The notes below the pieces were generated by a model. It was given only the letters and a program-made list of their open reading frames with translations. It did not search any database and was not told the DNA's origin. From Arenibacter palladensis (GTDB lineage: Bacteria > Bacteroidota > Bacteroidia > Flavobacteriales > Flavobacteriaceae), in NCBI RefSeq assembly GCF_900129275.1, contig NZ_FQUX01000006.1:269138-333137 (forward strand): a stretch of 64,000 nucleotides of DNA, in the 5' to 3' direction. Positions 15,402-23,888 of this stretch are shown here, one piece after another. Both the position numbers and the translations under genes were made by a program. How positions within the stretch are numbered: the stretch's first letter is position 1; every line of letters begins with the position of its first letter.

Positions 15402-17774
15402 ATGAAGAACACTTGGCTATTGTGCGGCATATTTCTATTGTCCATTATCCCTTGTCTTGCGCAACAAGGAAATACCTCAACCTTATCTATCAAAGAAATT
15501 ATGCAGGGCGATGACTTTGTGGGCCATCTTCCTTCCAATCCCCAATGGTCCCTGGACAGCCAGACCCTATATTTTGATTGGAACCCCTCAAAGGCACAAA
15601 ACGATTCCCTGTATGCCTACCATTTAAAATCGGCCAAAACTATCAAAACCGATTTTGAAACCTCCTACTCCCTTCCCAGTAGCGGCGGAGTTTTTAACAA
15701 GGATAGAACCTTAAAATTATATGCCAAACGGGGCGACATATTTCTGTTAAACCTTAAGACCCAAGGCCTAATTCAAATTACCAGGACAGAAGAATATGAA
15801 AGTGCTCCCCATTTTACCGAAAACGGCACCAAAGTGGCCTATAGACAGGGCAACAATCTTTTTACCTGGGATATTGCGACCGGGAGTACGGTACAACTGA
15901 CCAAAATTAAGTCCGCAAAAAAGGACGACGAAAAAAGTGATAAAGACCAATGGCTCTACGAAGATCAGTTGGGACTATTTGAGGTACTGCGCGAACGAAA
16001 GGCCAAAAAGGACAAGACAGAGGAAGCGAAAAAACTCCTTGAAGCCAAAGGACCCCTACCTATTGACCCTGACGGTAAATCCATATACAACCAAAGAATA
16101 AGCCCCATAGGAAATTACATTACCTACTTAACTACAAAATCGCCTACAAATAAGGGTACCATTGTTCCCCATTATGTAACCGAATCCGGGTATACTGAAG
16201 ATGAAGATGCCAGATCCAAGGTAGGCAATGCACCTTATGAATATGAAATGTTCGTGTACGATATTGCCAAGAAAAAGGCCTATCCAGTGGTCCTAGACAG
16301 TTTGGAAGGTCTGGATTATGTACCTGAATACACCAAGGACTATCCGGATAAGACCTATGAAAATAAAAACAGGCTGGACTATATTGATGGACCTCTGTGG
16401 AGCGAAGATGGAAAGTATGCGGTACTGGACATTAATAGCAACGACTATAAGGACCGTTGGATAGTACTATTGGATCCCAAAAACGGTACGGTTACACAAT
16501 TGGATCGCCAACATGACGAAGCTTGGATAGCCGGCCCGGGTATTGGGGGATATTCAGGTGGTGAAATGGGCTGGATGCCCGACGGAAAAAGTATCTGGTT
16601 CCAATCCGAAAAAACAGGTTATTCGCATCTTTATGCCATTGATGTATCTACAAAAAAAACAAAGGCACTAACTTCCGGGGAATTTGAAATTTACGATCCC
16701 AGAATCTCAAAGGACAAAAAACGCTGGTATTTCACGGCCAACAAAAACCATCCTGGAGACCGACAGTTTTATAGCATGCCCATTGGAGGCGGAAAAATGC
16801 AGCAACTTACCCAAATGACCGGATCCAATGAGGTTAACCTGTCCCCTGACGAACGTAAAATGGCCATTTTGCATTCGTACACCAACAAGCCCACAGAACT
16901 TTACCTACAGGACAATCCTATTTGGGGTAAATCCAAGGCAGAGGCAAAACGCATTACCTACTCCACTACCAAGGATTTTGATTCTTACCAATGGCGCGAT
17001 CCTGAAATAATCACCTTTAAGGCAGAAGATGGCGAGGCGGTACACGCGAGGCTGTACCAACCAAATTCCGACACAAAAAATAAGGCAGCCATTATATTTG
17101 TCCATGGAGCCGGTTATTTACAGAACGCCCATAAATGGTGGAGCACTTATTTTAGGGAGTATATGTTCCACAATCTCCTAGTGGACAACGGCTATACCGT
17201 GCTGGACATAGATTATAGGGGAAGTGCAGGTTATGGCAGGGACTGGCGTACCGGGATCTACAGATATATGGGCGGAAAGGACCTGTCCGACCATGTGGAT
17301 GGGGCCAAATATTTAATAAATGAACTGGGTATCGAAGAAAATAAAATTGGCATTTATGGCGGCTCCTATGGCGGATTCATCACTTTAATGGCCATGTTTA
17401 ACGCCCCTGACACCTTTAAGGCCGGTGCCGCCATACGATCTGTTGGCGATTGGGCTGCCTACAACCACGGTTATACGGCCCGTATATTGAACACCCCGGT
17501 TACCGATAGCCTGGCCTACCGAAGAAGTTCCCCTATATATTTTGCGGAAGGCTTAAAGGGAGACTTGCTCATATTACATGGCATGATAGACGACAATGTG
17601 CATTTTCAGGATATGGTTCGACTCTCGCAACGTTTAATCGAATTGGAGAAGCATAATTGGGAAATGGCCGTCTACCCTGTAGAACGGCACAGCTTTGTGG
17701 AACCCAGTAGTTGGACCGATGAATACACCCGTATTTTTAAGCTATTCCAAAAAAGCTTATTGGACAAAAATTAG
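15402..17774 (+). CDS. S9 family prolyl oligopeptidase (DPP IV-like), secreted
   Basis: 790 residues with a signal peptide (MKNTWLLCGIFLLSIIPCLA). The N-terminal two thirds (about 40-540) form the beta-propeller, with segments such as PQWSLDSQTLYFDW and PLWSEDGKYAVLD. The alpha/beta-hydrolase domain follows. The catalytic triad reads Ser655 in GIYGGSYGGF, Asp730 in HGMIDDNVHFQD and His763 in VERHSF. The family cleaves dipeptides or oligopeptides, often after proline, in the periplasm. The insertion from about 165 to 240 is rich in charged residues (KKDDEKSDKDQW). It is a single gene. Confidence 0.92.
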   Translation: MKNTWLLCGIFLLSIIPCLAQQGNTSTLSIKEIMQGDDFVGHLPSNPQWSLDSQTLYFDWNPSKAQNDSLYAYHLKSAKTIKTDFETSYSLPSSGGVFNKDRTLKLYAKRGDIFLLNLKTQGLIQITRTEEYESAPHFTENGTKVAYRQGNNLFTWDIATGSTVQLTKIKSAKKDDEKSDKDQWLYEDQLGLFEVLRERKAKKDKTEEAKKLLEAKGPLPIDPDGKSIYNQRISPIGNYITYLTTKSPTNKGTIVPHYVTESGYTEDEDARSKVGNAPYEYEMFVYDIAKKKAYPVVLDSLEGLDYVPEYTKDYPDKTYENKNRLDYIDGPLWSEDGKYAVLDINSNDYKDRWIVLLDPKNGTVTQLDRQHDEAWIAGPGIGGYSGGEMGWMPDGKSIWFQSEKTGYSHLYAIDVSTKKTKALTSGEFEIYDPRISKDKKRWYFTANKNHPGDRQFYSMPIGGGKMQQLTQMTGSNEVNLSPDERKMAILHSYTNKPTELYLQDNPIWGKSKAEAKRITYSTTKDFDSYQWRDPEIITFKAEDGEAVHARLYQPNSDTKNKAAIIFVHGAGYLQNAHKWWSTYFREYMFHNLLVDNGYTVLDIDYRGSAGYGRDWRTGIYRYMGGKDLSDHVDGAKYLINELGIEENKIGIYGGSYGGFITLMAMFNAPDTFKAGAAIRSVGDWAAYNHGYTARILNTPVTDSLAYRRSSPIYFAEGLKGDLLILHGMIDDNVHFQDMVRLSQRLIELEKHNWEMAVYPVERHSFVEPSSWTDEYTRIFKLFQKSLLDKN

Positions 17775-18126
17775 CATTGACCACAGGCAGTAAAGCATAC
17801 CGGTTGGCCATTGCTTAATGGTCACCTGGGCAAACCTATTATTCTATTCCATATACTGCAACCTTGCATTTAGATTGTACCTATAATAATATAAGCAATG
17901 TACAACCGTGTCTCTTCAAGTTGACATCTCAGATGCATAAAGTATTCGGCAACAATTAAAGGCACAAAAAGCCTACAGGTACATACGTATTTAAAAAATA
18001 AGTCGTTTACATTATATATTATCTAAAACTAAGCATATATTAACATTTAAAATTGATAGGTACAAGGCCAAGTCTACAAAAGTAATTGGTAATATAAGAT
18101 AAGCAACTAGAGGATTTTTAAGGAAT
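17775..18126. other. Intergenic stretch
   Basis: 352 bases with no supported gene. A weak stem (GGCCATT/AATGGTC near 17799-17816) lies after the peptidase gene without a T-run. The second half is very AT-rich and holds the leader of the PAS protein, with AAGGA 3 bases before its ATG. Confidence 0.5.
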
Positions 18127-19500
18127 ATGGGAACGCTGAACAAGTTTTATGGATGGAGATGGGATGAAGAAGACCCAATATTCAAGAATCTTGAATACAT
18201 TAAAAAAGTCCTAGGATATGTAGCTCCGGATGATCAATCATTTACTGCCAACAATTTCAAGGAATTATTCTATCCAGGAGATTTTGAACTACTTCAAAAA
18301 TCTTGGAAGGCTTATAAGACTGGCACCAATCATTCCTTTGAAAAGTCCTATAGGTTTAAGCATAAGGATGGGTCCTGGAGATGGATAAAAGAATCCGGTC
18401 TAGCCAATGAATTTAATCCCTCCAACAATCCTATTGGTGCAATTGGCACCATACAAGAAGTTACGGACAAGAAAAAAAAGAATACCCATTTAAAATCTAT
18501 CCTTAAAAGCGTTTCCATTATTATATTGCGCTTAAAACAGGATTCCAATAACAATCTTAAGGTTGAGCATATAAGTGAGGAGGCTTTACAACACTGGAAT
18601 ATTCCATGTAAAACCCTTTTAAAAGACGAAGACTATTTACGCAATTTAGCACATAAGGATGATCTTGGGAGAATTAGAACTGCCTTAAACAATTCCTTCT
18701 CGAAAATGGAATTTTTCGAATGCCAATGGCGGGTGGTTTCACAGGAAGATAAGATTATTTGGTGTCAGGGTGTAGGCACACCCATAAAAGATAAAGATGG
18801 TAGTTGTTTTCTGGATATTGTAATTACGGATATCACCAAGGAGAAATTGTATACCGAACAACTTAAGGTATCTGAAGAAAAATATCATAGCCTTTTTCAG
18901 CATTCCCCCCAGCCTTCATGGGTGTATAACCTAGAAACATTGGCTTTTTTAAATGTTAATTCTGCTGCTATAGAAAAATATGGTTATAGCAAAGATGAGT
19001 TCATGGGCATGACTTTAGCGGATATAAGACCAGAATGTGAAATGAAATATCTGGAAAAACAGGTCCAAAAAACTCGGGAAAATTATTTGAACCTTTTCGA
19101 TGGACATTTTAAACATATTACCAAAAAGGGCGAAATATTTACAGTGCATCTATATAGCAGCCCCATCACTTACAATGGTCAAAAATGCAGGCAGATCATT
19201 GCTATAGATATTTCAGAAAAAATGAAATACCTAAAGTTTATAGAAAATCAGAATAAGAGCTTAAAAAAGATTGGCTGGATGCAGTCCCACGAACTTAGGG
19301 CTCCTTTGGTTAGATTAATGGGCCTAATAAATTTACTGAACGATCATGATTCCATATGTAAGGAGGAAATGAATTATATCAATAAGGAAATTATAAATTC
19401 GGCCAATGAAATGGATGTCATGACGAAAAATATAGCCAAGATTATTAACGATACCCAATTAAAAGAGAAAAGGAATGACGCACAGATTATTGCAGATTGA
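18127..19500 (+). CDS. PAS-repeat sensor with HisKA-like domain but no ATPase domain
   Basis: 457 residues, no membrane segment. Three PAS-type units can be seen: residues about 10-115 (YRFKHKDGSWRWIKESG, IGTIQEVTDKK), 120-245 (FFECQWRVVSQEDKIIWCQG, DIVITDITKEK) and 250-370 (SLFQHSPQPSWVYNLETLAF, QIIAIDISEKMKY). A dimerisation helix with the H-box WMQSHELRAPLVRLMG has the predicted phospho-acceptor His388. Only about 69 residues follow, ending in AKIINDTQLKEKR, so the HATPase_c domain is missing. This is a natural end and not a frameshift, since a receiver gene begins inside it (overlap 26 bases). It probably passes a signal to or from a partner kinase. An AAGGA sits just before the ATG. Confidence 0.8.
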   Translation: MGTLNKFYGWRWDEEDPIFKNLEYIKKVLGYVAPDDQSFTANNFKELFYPGDFELLQKSWKAYKTGTNHSFEKSYRFKHKDGSWRWIKESGLANEFNPSNNPIGAIGTIQEVTDKKKKNTHLKSILKSVSIIILRLKQDSNNNLKVEHISEEALQHWNIPCKTLLKDEDYLRNLAHKDDLGRIRTALNNSFSKMEFFECQWRVVSQEDKIIWCQGVGTPIKDKDGSCFLDIVITDITKEKLYTEQLKVSEEKYHSLFQHSPQPSWVYNLETLAFLNVNSAAIEKYGYSKDEFMGMTLADIRPECEMKYLEKQVQKTRENYLNLFDGHFKHITKKGEIFTVHLYSSPITYNGQKCRQIIAIDISEKMKYLKFIENQNKSLKKIGWMQSHELRAPLVRLMGLINLLNDHDSICKEEMNYINKEIINSANEMDVMTKNIAKIINDTQLKEKRNDAQIIAD

Positions 19501-19870
19501 TGACGATCCGGTAATTCTTTTTTTGCATAACAAACTGTTTTCCAAATACACCAATTCCAAAATTGAACAATTTAAGAATGGGAAATTGGCATTGGATCAT
19601 ATACTCGCCAACAATGGTCCTGACATTTCATATATGTTGCTTTTAGATATCAATATGCCCGTAATAAATGGCTGGGAATTTATGGATGAGATTTGCAACC
19701 TTGGCCTGGACCGGAGCATTAGCGTCGTAATCTTAACTTCCTCCGCAGATTATGCCGATTTGGACAAATCCAAATCATATGACAACATTGTACATTTTAT
19801 TCAAAAACCATTGACCAGGGAAAAGATTGAAAAAATACCATTGCTTTTGGAATATCTGAATTTACAGTAG
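19475..19870 (+). CDS. Single-domain response regulator (receiver)
   Basis: 131 residues forming only a receiver domain: acidic pair Asp10-Asp11 in LLQIDDDPV, phospho-acceptor Asp58 in MLLLDINMPVINGWEF, the switch Thr/Ser in VILTSSAD, and the conserved Lys in FIQKPLTRE. There is no output domain, so it must act by protein contact, like CheY or Spo0F. Its ATG lies 26 bases before the end of the PAS/HisKA gene in another frame, which indicates translational coupling and a shared pathway. Confidence 0.9.
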   Translation: MTHRLLQIDDDPVILFLHNKLFSKYTNSKIEQFKNGKLALDHILANNGPDISYMLLLDINMPVINGWEFMDEICNLGLDRSISVVILTSSADYADLDKSKSYDNIVHFIQKPLTREKIEKIPLLLEYLNLQ

Positions 19871-19978
19871 TAACCGGTATGGTTGTCTATCAATTATGTC
19901 TTTAATTAACAATCGTGACAAGCATTGACCCGTTCCCATTAGTGTAGTTTTGTTCGGCATCAAAATGCCTACAAAGTT

Positions 19979-21097
19979 CTATTGATACACTCTAACATAA
20001 TCCACCTCCATAGTGGAGGATACAAAATTTGGATCAACACTGAACCAACTTCCTCCCATGGCTACATTCAAAATAATAAATTGATCTGCCGTATATGGCC
20101 ACGTATCCTTGTCCTTGAGCGTTGGATTATAGGCATAGACAAATTCATCATCGATAAAAAATCTTAGGGAATCCTTGTTCCATTCAACTGCATATACATG
20201 AAATTCTGTATTGTAATCCGCAATAATAGTGGTTCCAACAGTTACATCAGTGCATCCACCATGGCAGGATGGAGTATGGGTGGCACTTGAAATTTTCTTC
20301 GGATCATGTCCCCAATGCTCCATAATATCTATTTCTCCACAAGCAGGCCAACCCTCGGTTTCAATATTGGATCCTAACATCCAAATGGCAGGCCATGTCC
20401 CATGTCCAAATGGAAGCTTGGCCCTTACCTCTACCCTTCCATAGGTAAAGGAAAAAAGCGAATTTAATCTGGCCGAAGTATATTCCTTGGTAGTTCCCTG
20501 GGCCGTGTATTGCTCCTTTTTAGCCACAATTTTAAGAGTCCCGTCCGAAACATACGCATTATCCTGCCTGTTTGTGTAATGCTGTAATTCACCATTGTAC
20601 CAGCTGCCGTTATCTGGGGCTATAGTTTCCAATTTCCAATTTTGCGCGGAAAGTGTGCCATCCCCTTCAAACTCATCAGACCATACGAGCTTGGCTTCAT
20701 ATTCGGCCACAAAAACAGAAATAGTTTCCGAAAAAGCTATGGATTCGCCCGTAATGGAATAGGCCAAGACCGTTATTTTGTAATCATGTATACCTTCCTC
20801 CCTAAAGGTATAGGTAAAATTGCCATCCGTGCTTACCTCCTCAGATACGTCATTGAACCTATAACCATATTTAACCGCATTTTTGGCTACCGCCGAAAAC
20901 TGTACCACACCTGTACCATTGCCACTTGGATTATTGCTATCCACTCCCAATACCTCTACAGACAGGTTAAGTTCTGTAGGCACAACTTTCTCCCTTTCCC
21001 CATTGGTGTAGACAAAGCCATCCTCCTCATTATTTTGGCCGCCACAAGCCATAATAATTACCAATAAAAAATATATTGTCAATTTCATAATTCGCAT
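19979..21097 (-). CDS. GH16 family beta-glucanase (laminarinase-like), lipoprotein
   Basis: 372 residues, or 369 from the second ATG at 21088. A lipoprotein signal (FLLVIIMACGG) places it on the membrane surface. Residues about 45-130 form a PKD/Ig-like domain. The GH16 catalytic domain covers 135-372, with the active site GEIDIMEHWG: Glu255 nucleophile, Asp257 and Glu260 acid/base. The extra Met between Asp and Glu is the bulge typical of laminarinase and lichenase type GH16 enzymes. It cleaves internal beta-1,3 or beta-1,3-1,4 glucan bonds. It is the last gene of the SusC/SusD locus, but a terminator sits just before it (21124-21164), which suggests lower or separate expression. Confidence 0.9.
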   Translation of the reverse strand: MRIMKLTIYFLLVIIMACGGQNNEEDGFVYTNGEREKVVPTELNLSVEVLGVDSNNPSGNGTGVVQFSAVAKNAVKYGYRFNDVSEEVSTDGNFTYTFREEGIHDYKITVLAYSITGESIAFSETISVFVAEYEAKLVWSDEFEGDGTLSAQNWKLETIAPDNGSWYNGELQHYTNRQDNAYVSDGTLKIVAKKEQYTAQGTTKEYTSARLNSLFSFTYGRVEVRAKLPFGHGTWPAIWMLGSNIETEGWPACGEIDIMEHWGHDPKKISSATHTPSCHGGCTDVTVGTTIIADYNTEFHVYAVEWNKDSLRFFIDDEFVYAYNPTLKDKDTWPYTADQFIILNVAMGGSWFSVDPNFVSSTMEVDYVRVYQ

Positions 21098-21123
21098 TTA
21101 CCAAATAAAAATTAACTGCCATA

Positions 21124-21164
21124 AAGAAAAACCTTGCTGACTTCGACCATCTACCAGCAAGGTT
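21124..21164 (-). terminator. Intra-operon terminator between surface lipoprotein and GH16 gene
   Basis: AACCTTGCTG (21130-21139) and CAGCAAGGTT (21155-21164) are perfect 10-base complements with a 15-base loop. On the minus strand the stem is followed by TTTCTTTAT, giving AAGGTTTTTCTTT. It lies about 30 bases ahead of the GH16 start and about 160 bases after the preceding stop, so it would reduce GH16 transcription relative to susCD. Confidence 0.65.
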
Positions 21165-21324
21165 TAACAACTAAATCAACCAACCTGAAAATTTTTGTAT
21201 GCCATTGGGTTTACACAAATGCCATACATTTCCTTTTCCAAAAAATATAATTAAATGGACCTTTTTCCAAAACTCTACTATTCTATAGACCGATCCATTT
21301 CTTTGTAGAATACTTTTATTACCA

Positions 21325-22128
21325 CTACTGTGGCCTAAAGACCCAGGTCCATCCGGTACCGCCACCATTGTTGGCAACATATAGCACCATCTCATCCTCT
21401 GTCAAAGAGATTATGGTATAAAGTCCGTCCGGATTACCCCTAGGTTCCTCAGCCCCCAAAATATTTGCATTATTAATTTTTAAAGTTTGATTGGCAACAT
21501 CCAAAACAAAATTGCCCGATTGTGGAGTAGCATCCGGACCTGAATAATAGGTAAAGTTTGCACCTCCATCCAGATCAAACTTCATGCTTCCTGCCGCATC
21601 CGCTGGAGGACAACAGTCCCCAGCTGCATTCCACCATGCCGTGGCCCAAGCTCCCGGGTCATTTGGGGGAGACATATACCACCATCTTCCTCCATCCGGT
21701 GAAGGGCCTCCATTAAAAACCCAAGTCTTACCATCAGAAGTGTTGTCACTTACCAAATCATACCAATCCTGATCCAGCGCACTGTCTAACTGATCTATCT
21801 GAACATCTATCGTTTTGGTAAAAAACTCGGCCCCTAAAGTTCCTGTAAACGTAAAGGTTGCTGTCCCCGGTATAGGATATACAAATTCTACCTTATCCGA
21901 ATAGGCCCTACCCAAATTGTAGTCCCAGTAACCGGTAACCCCTGGGGTAGCCATATTAAGTTCAATTTTATTTCCCCCTGCTGTGCTTTGTGTGGCAACA
22001 AGCTGAACTCCCGCTACATCGGTAGTGTTTTCCAAATAGTCCCGATCTTCTATGGGCTCACAGCCCACGGCAATCAGGAATAGTGAGGCAATAACCGATC
22101 TTAAAATTATTATTCCATTATTTTTCAT
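21325..22128 (-). CDS. PUL surface lipoprotein, probable glycan-binding protein (SusE-position)
   Basis: 267 residues. A lipoprotein signal (SLFLIAVGCEP, lipid Cys at about 23) leads to an Ig/PKD-like region (about 35-110, with ATFTFTGTLGAEFF), followed by a tryptophan- and glycine-rich domain (PDGGRWWYMSPP, AWATAWWNAAGDCC) ending in NNGGGTGWTWVFRPQ. Exposed aromatic residues like these commonly form sugar-binding platforms. Its place right after susD is where surface glycan-binding proteins of polysaccharide loci are found. No catalytic motif is visible. The ligand is probably the GH16 substrate. Confidence 0.7.
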   Translation of the reverse strand: MKNNGIIILRSVIASLFLIAVGCEPIEDRDYLENTTDVAGVQLVATQSTAGGNKIELNMATPGVTGYWDYNLGRAYSDKVEFVYPIPGTATFTFTGTLGAEFFTKTIDVQIDQLDSALDQDWYDLVSDNTSDGKTWVFNGGPSPDGGRWWYMSPPNDPGAWATAWWNAAGDCCPPADAAGSMKFDLDGGANFTYYSGPDATPQSGNFVLDVANQTLKINNANILGAEEPRGNPDGLYTIISLTEDEMVLYVANNGGGTGWTWVFRPQ

Positions 22129-22158
22129 CTGTCTATATTTTTTGTGATTTCAACTATT

Positions 22159-23874
22159 TTACCAGCCTGGATTCTGTGAATAAACTCCTCCTGACAATCT
22201 TATCTCGGTCTCTGGAACTGGGACCAATCCTTTTGTTTCCGGACGGTAAGTAACTTTGTAAACGGCATCAATACCAGAATTTCGAACATTGATGGCATCG
22301 TCAAAAGCTGTGTTTACATCACCCCAACGTACCAAGTCGAACCATCTTATTCCTTCAAACGCCAATTCATGCAAGCGCTCTTCCTTTAGGGCTTCCAAAG
22401 AATACCCTATTTCTCCTAGGCCTGCCCTAACCCTTACTCTGTTCATACCTGTTGCAGTACCGGAAATTTCGGAATGCATCAACAGCACATCTGCAAAACG
22501 CATCAATATATAATCTTGGGCCGCCCATAACTGCATGGGATCACCATTGTTCATATCGTACAAGAAGTAGAACATACCTTTCACTCCGTCCACTCCGTCC
22601 GGATCGGGATGCTGTACCGTAGTGTATTTTTTATTGAAGAAGCCGGTCTCATGATCACCTTTGTCCGCTTCGTAACCAGCAGTTCCCTGATCGGCATTGC
22701 CCAATTCAATAATGGACCCCACCTTTCTTTTATCTGCATCATCCCACTGGTTCCAAAGTTTTGGGTTTATGGTTCCCCAGCCCCAACCTTGTCCAAATGG
22801 GACCATGGAGTTATCACGGATCCCCATAAACAACGGCATCCTATTGTTGTATTTCTGTCCTTCGCCCCAACTGGTAGTGGAATATCTAAGGGCAAACATG
22901 GTTTCTTTGTTTCCAGTACCAAATGTTGGCGAATGTCCGTCCTGTCCTACCCAGGCCAAGCCTTCAGTTTCTGCCCAGGGAAGAACAGTTGTACCTGCAC
23001 TTTCATTTACATAGGAATAAGGCCATAAATTCCTAAAATCCGTGGCCAATTCATAACCACTATTATTAATACAATCATCCAGATAAGCAAGAATATTGCT
23101 CTGGGATAAAGATCCTCCGTCTGCCAAAGGCAAATCTGAGGTAGACTGTCCTTCAATATTGGTCATATACCCGGTATAGAACAAATATGCTTTTGCCATA
23201 TAGGCTTCTGCAACCCATTTGTTGGCATGACCATAACTGGAAGTTGGGATATCATTAAAATTAATGGAAGGCATCGTTTCTATGGCCAATTTAAAGTCGG
23301 ACGCAATTTGTGCAAAAGTCTCGCTAAAGGAGGCCCTTGGCGCATCTCTGGGATCATCTATTGCCAGGATCAAAGGCATACCACCAAAGAATTTTGCTGC
23401 TCTAAAATAGTAATAGCCCCTCATAAAATAGGCTTCCCCTACCGTCTGGTTCTTGAAAGCAATGGACTCCTCCGGAGTATCAAAAAAGGAAGAGAAATCC
23501 ACTTCTTCCACCTTTTCCAAAATAGCATTTGCACGGGTTACCCCATTATAGGTTTCCACCCAAAGATCACGATAGGTATCCTCTTCGGGGTCTTCAAATT
23601 TATCCACGTTTTTAGCCGATTTATCATCTGGGCCACCACCACCCAACATCATATCGGACAATAAATTGGCTGCAATACCTTCATCACTATGAACACCAGC
23701 TGTATACATGGCGTTATAAACACCGGACATGGCCTCCTCTATATCTTGTGGACTGCTGTAAAAATTATCCAAACTTTTCTCGTAAAGATTTTCGGTGTCC
23801 AAAAATTTCTCGCTACAACTGGTGGCAAGCACCAAAGTTGCTATGCCTATGTTATATATTAGTTTTTTCATCAT
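22159..23874 (-). CDS. SusD/RagB family nutrient-binding outer membrane lipoprotein
   Basis: 571 residues. The lipoprotein signal ends in LATSCSEKFLD. The TPR-rich SusD fold is visible: EEAMSGVYNAMYTAG, EAYFMRGYYYFRAAKFFGGMP, WVAEAYMAKAYLFYTG, and the C-terminal RFADVLLMHSEIS with RLHELAFEGIRWFDLVRWGD, which is the strongest family signature. SusD proteins form the lid over the SusC transporter and capture oligosaccharide. The gene begins 14 bases after the susC stop, so the two are cotranslated. Confidence 0.95.
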   Translation of the reverse strand: MMKKLIYNIGIATLVLATSCSEKFLDTENLYEKSLDNFYSSPQDIEEAMSGVYNAMYTAGVHSDEGIAANLLSDMMLGGGGPDDKSAKNVDKFEDPEEDTYRDLWVETYNGVTRANAILEKVEEVDFSSFFDTPEESIAFKNQTVGEAYFMRGYYYFRAAKFFGGMPLILAIDDPRDAPRASFSETFAQIASDFKLAIETMPSINFNDIPTSSYGHANKWVAEAYMAKAYLFYTGYMTNIEGQSTSDLPLADGGSLSQSNILAYLDDCINNSGYELATDFRNLWPYSYVNESAGTTVLPWAETEGLAWVGQDGHSPTFGTGNKETMFALRYSTTSWGEGQKYNNRMPLFMGIRDNSMVPFGQGWGWGTINPKLWNQWDDADKRKVGSIIELGNADQGTAGYEADKGDHETGFFNKKYTTVQHPDPDGVDGVKGMFYFLYDMNNGDPMQLWAAQDYILMRFADVLLMHSEISGTATGMNRVRVRAGLGEIGYSLEALKEERLHELAFEGIRWFDLVRWGDVNTAFDDAINVRNSGIDAVYKVTYRPETKGLVPVPETEIRLSGGVYSQNPGW

Positions 23875-23888
23875 CTACTTTTTTAAAA

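Noticed and set aside
18127-19870. Frameshift between the PAS/HisKA gene and the receiver hiding an ATPase domain
   Set aside because: The sequence between the H-box and the receiver is too short in all frames to hold N, G1 and G2 boxes. The receiver starts cleanly with its own ATG.
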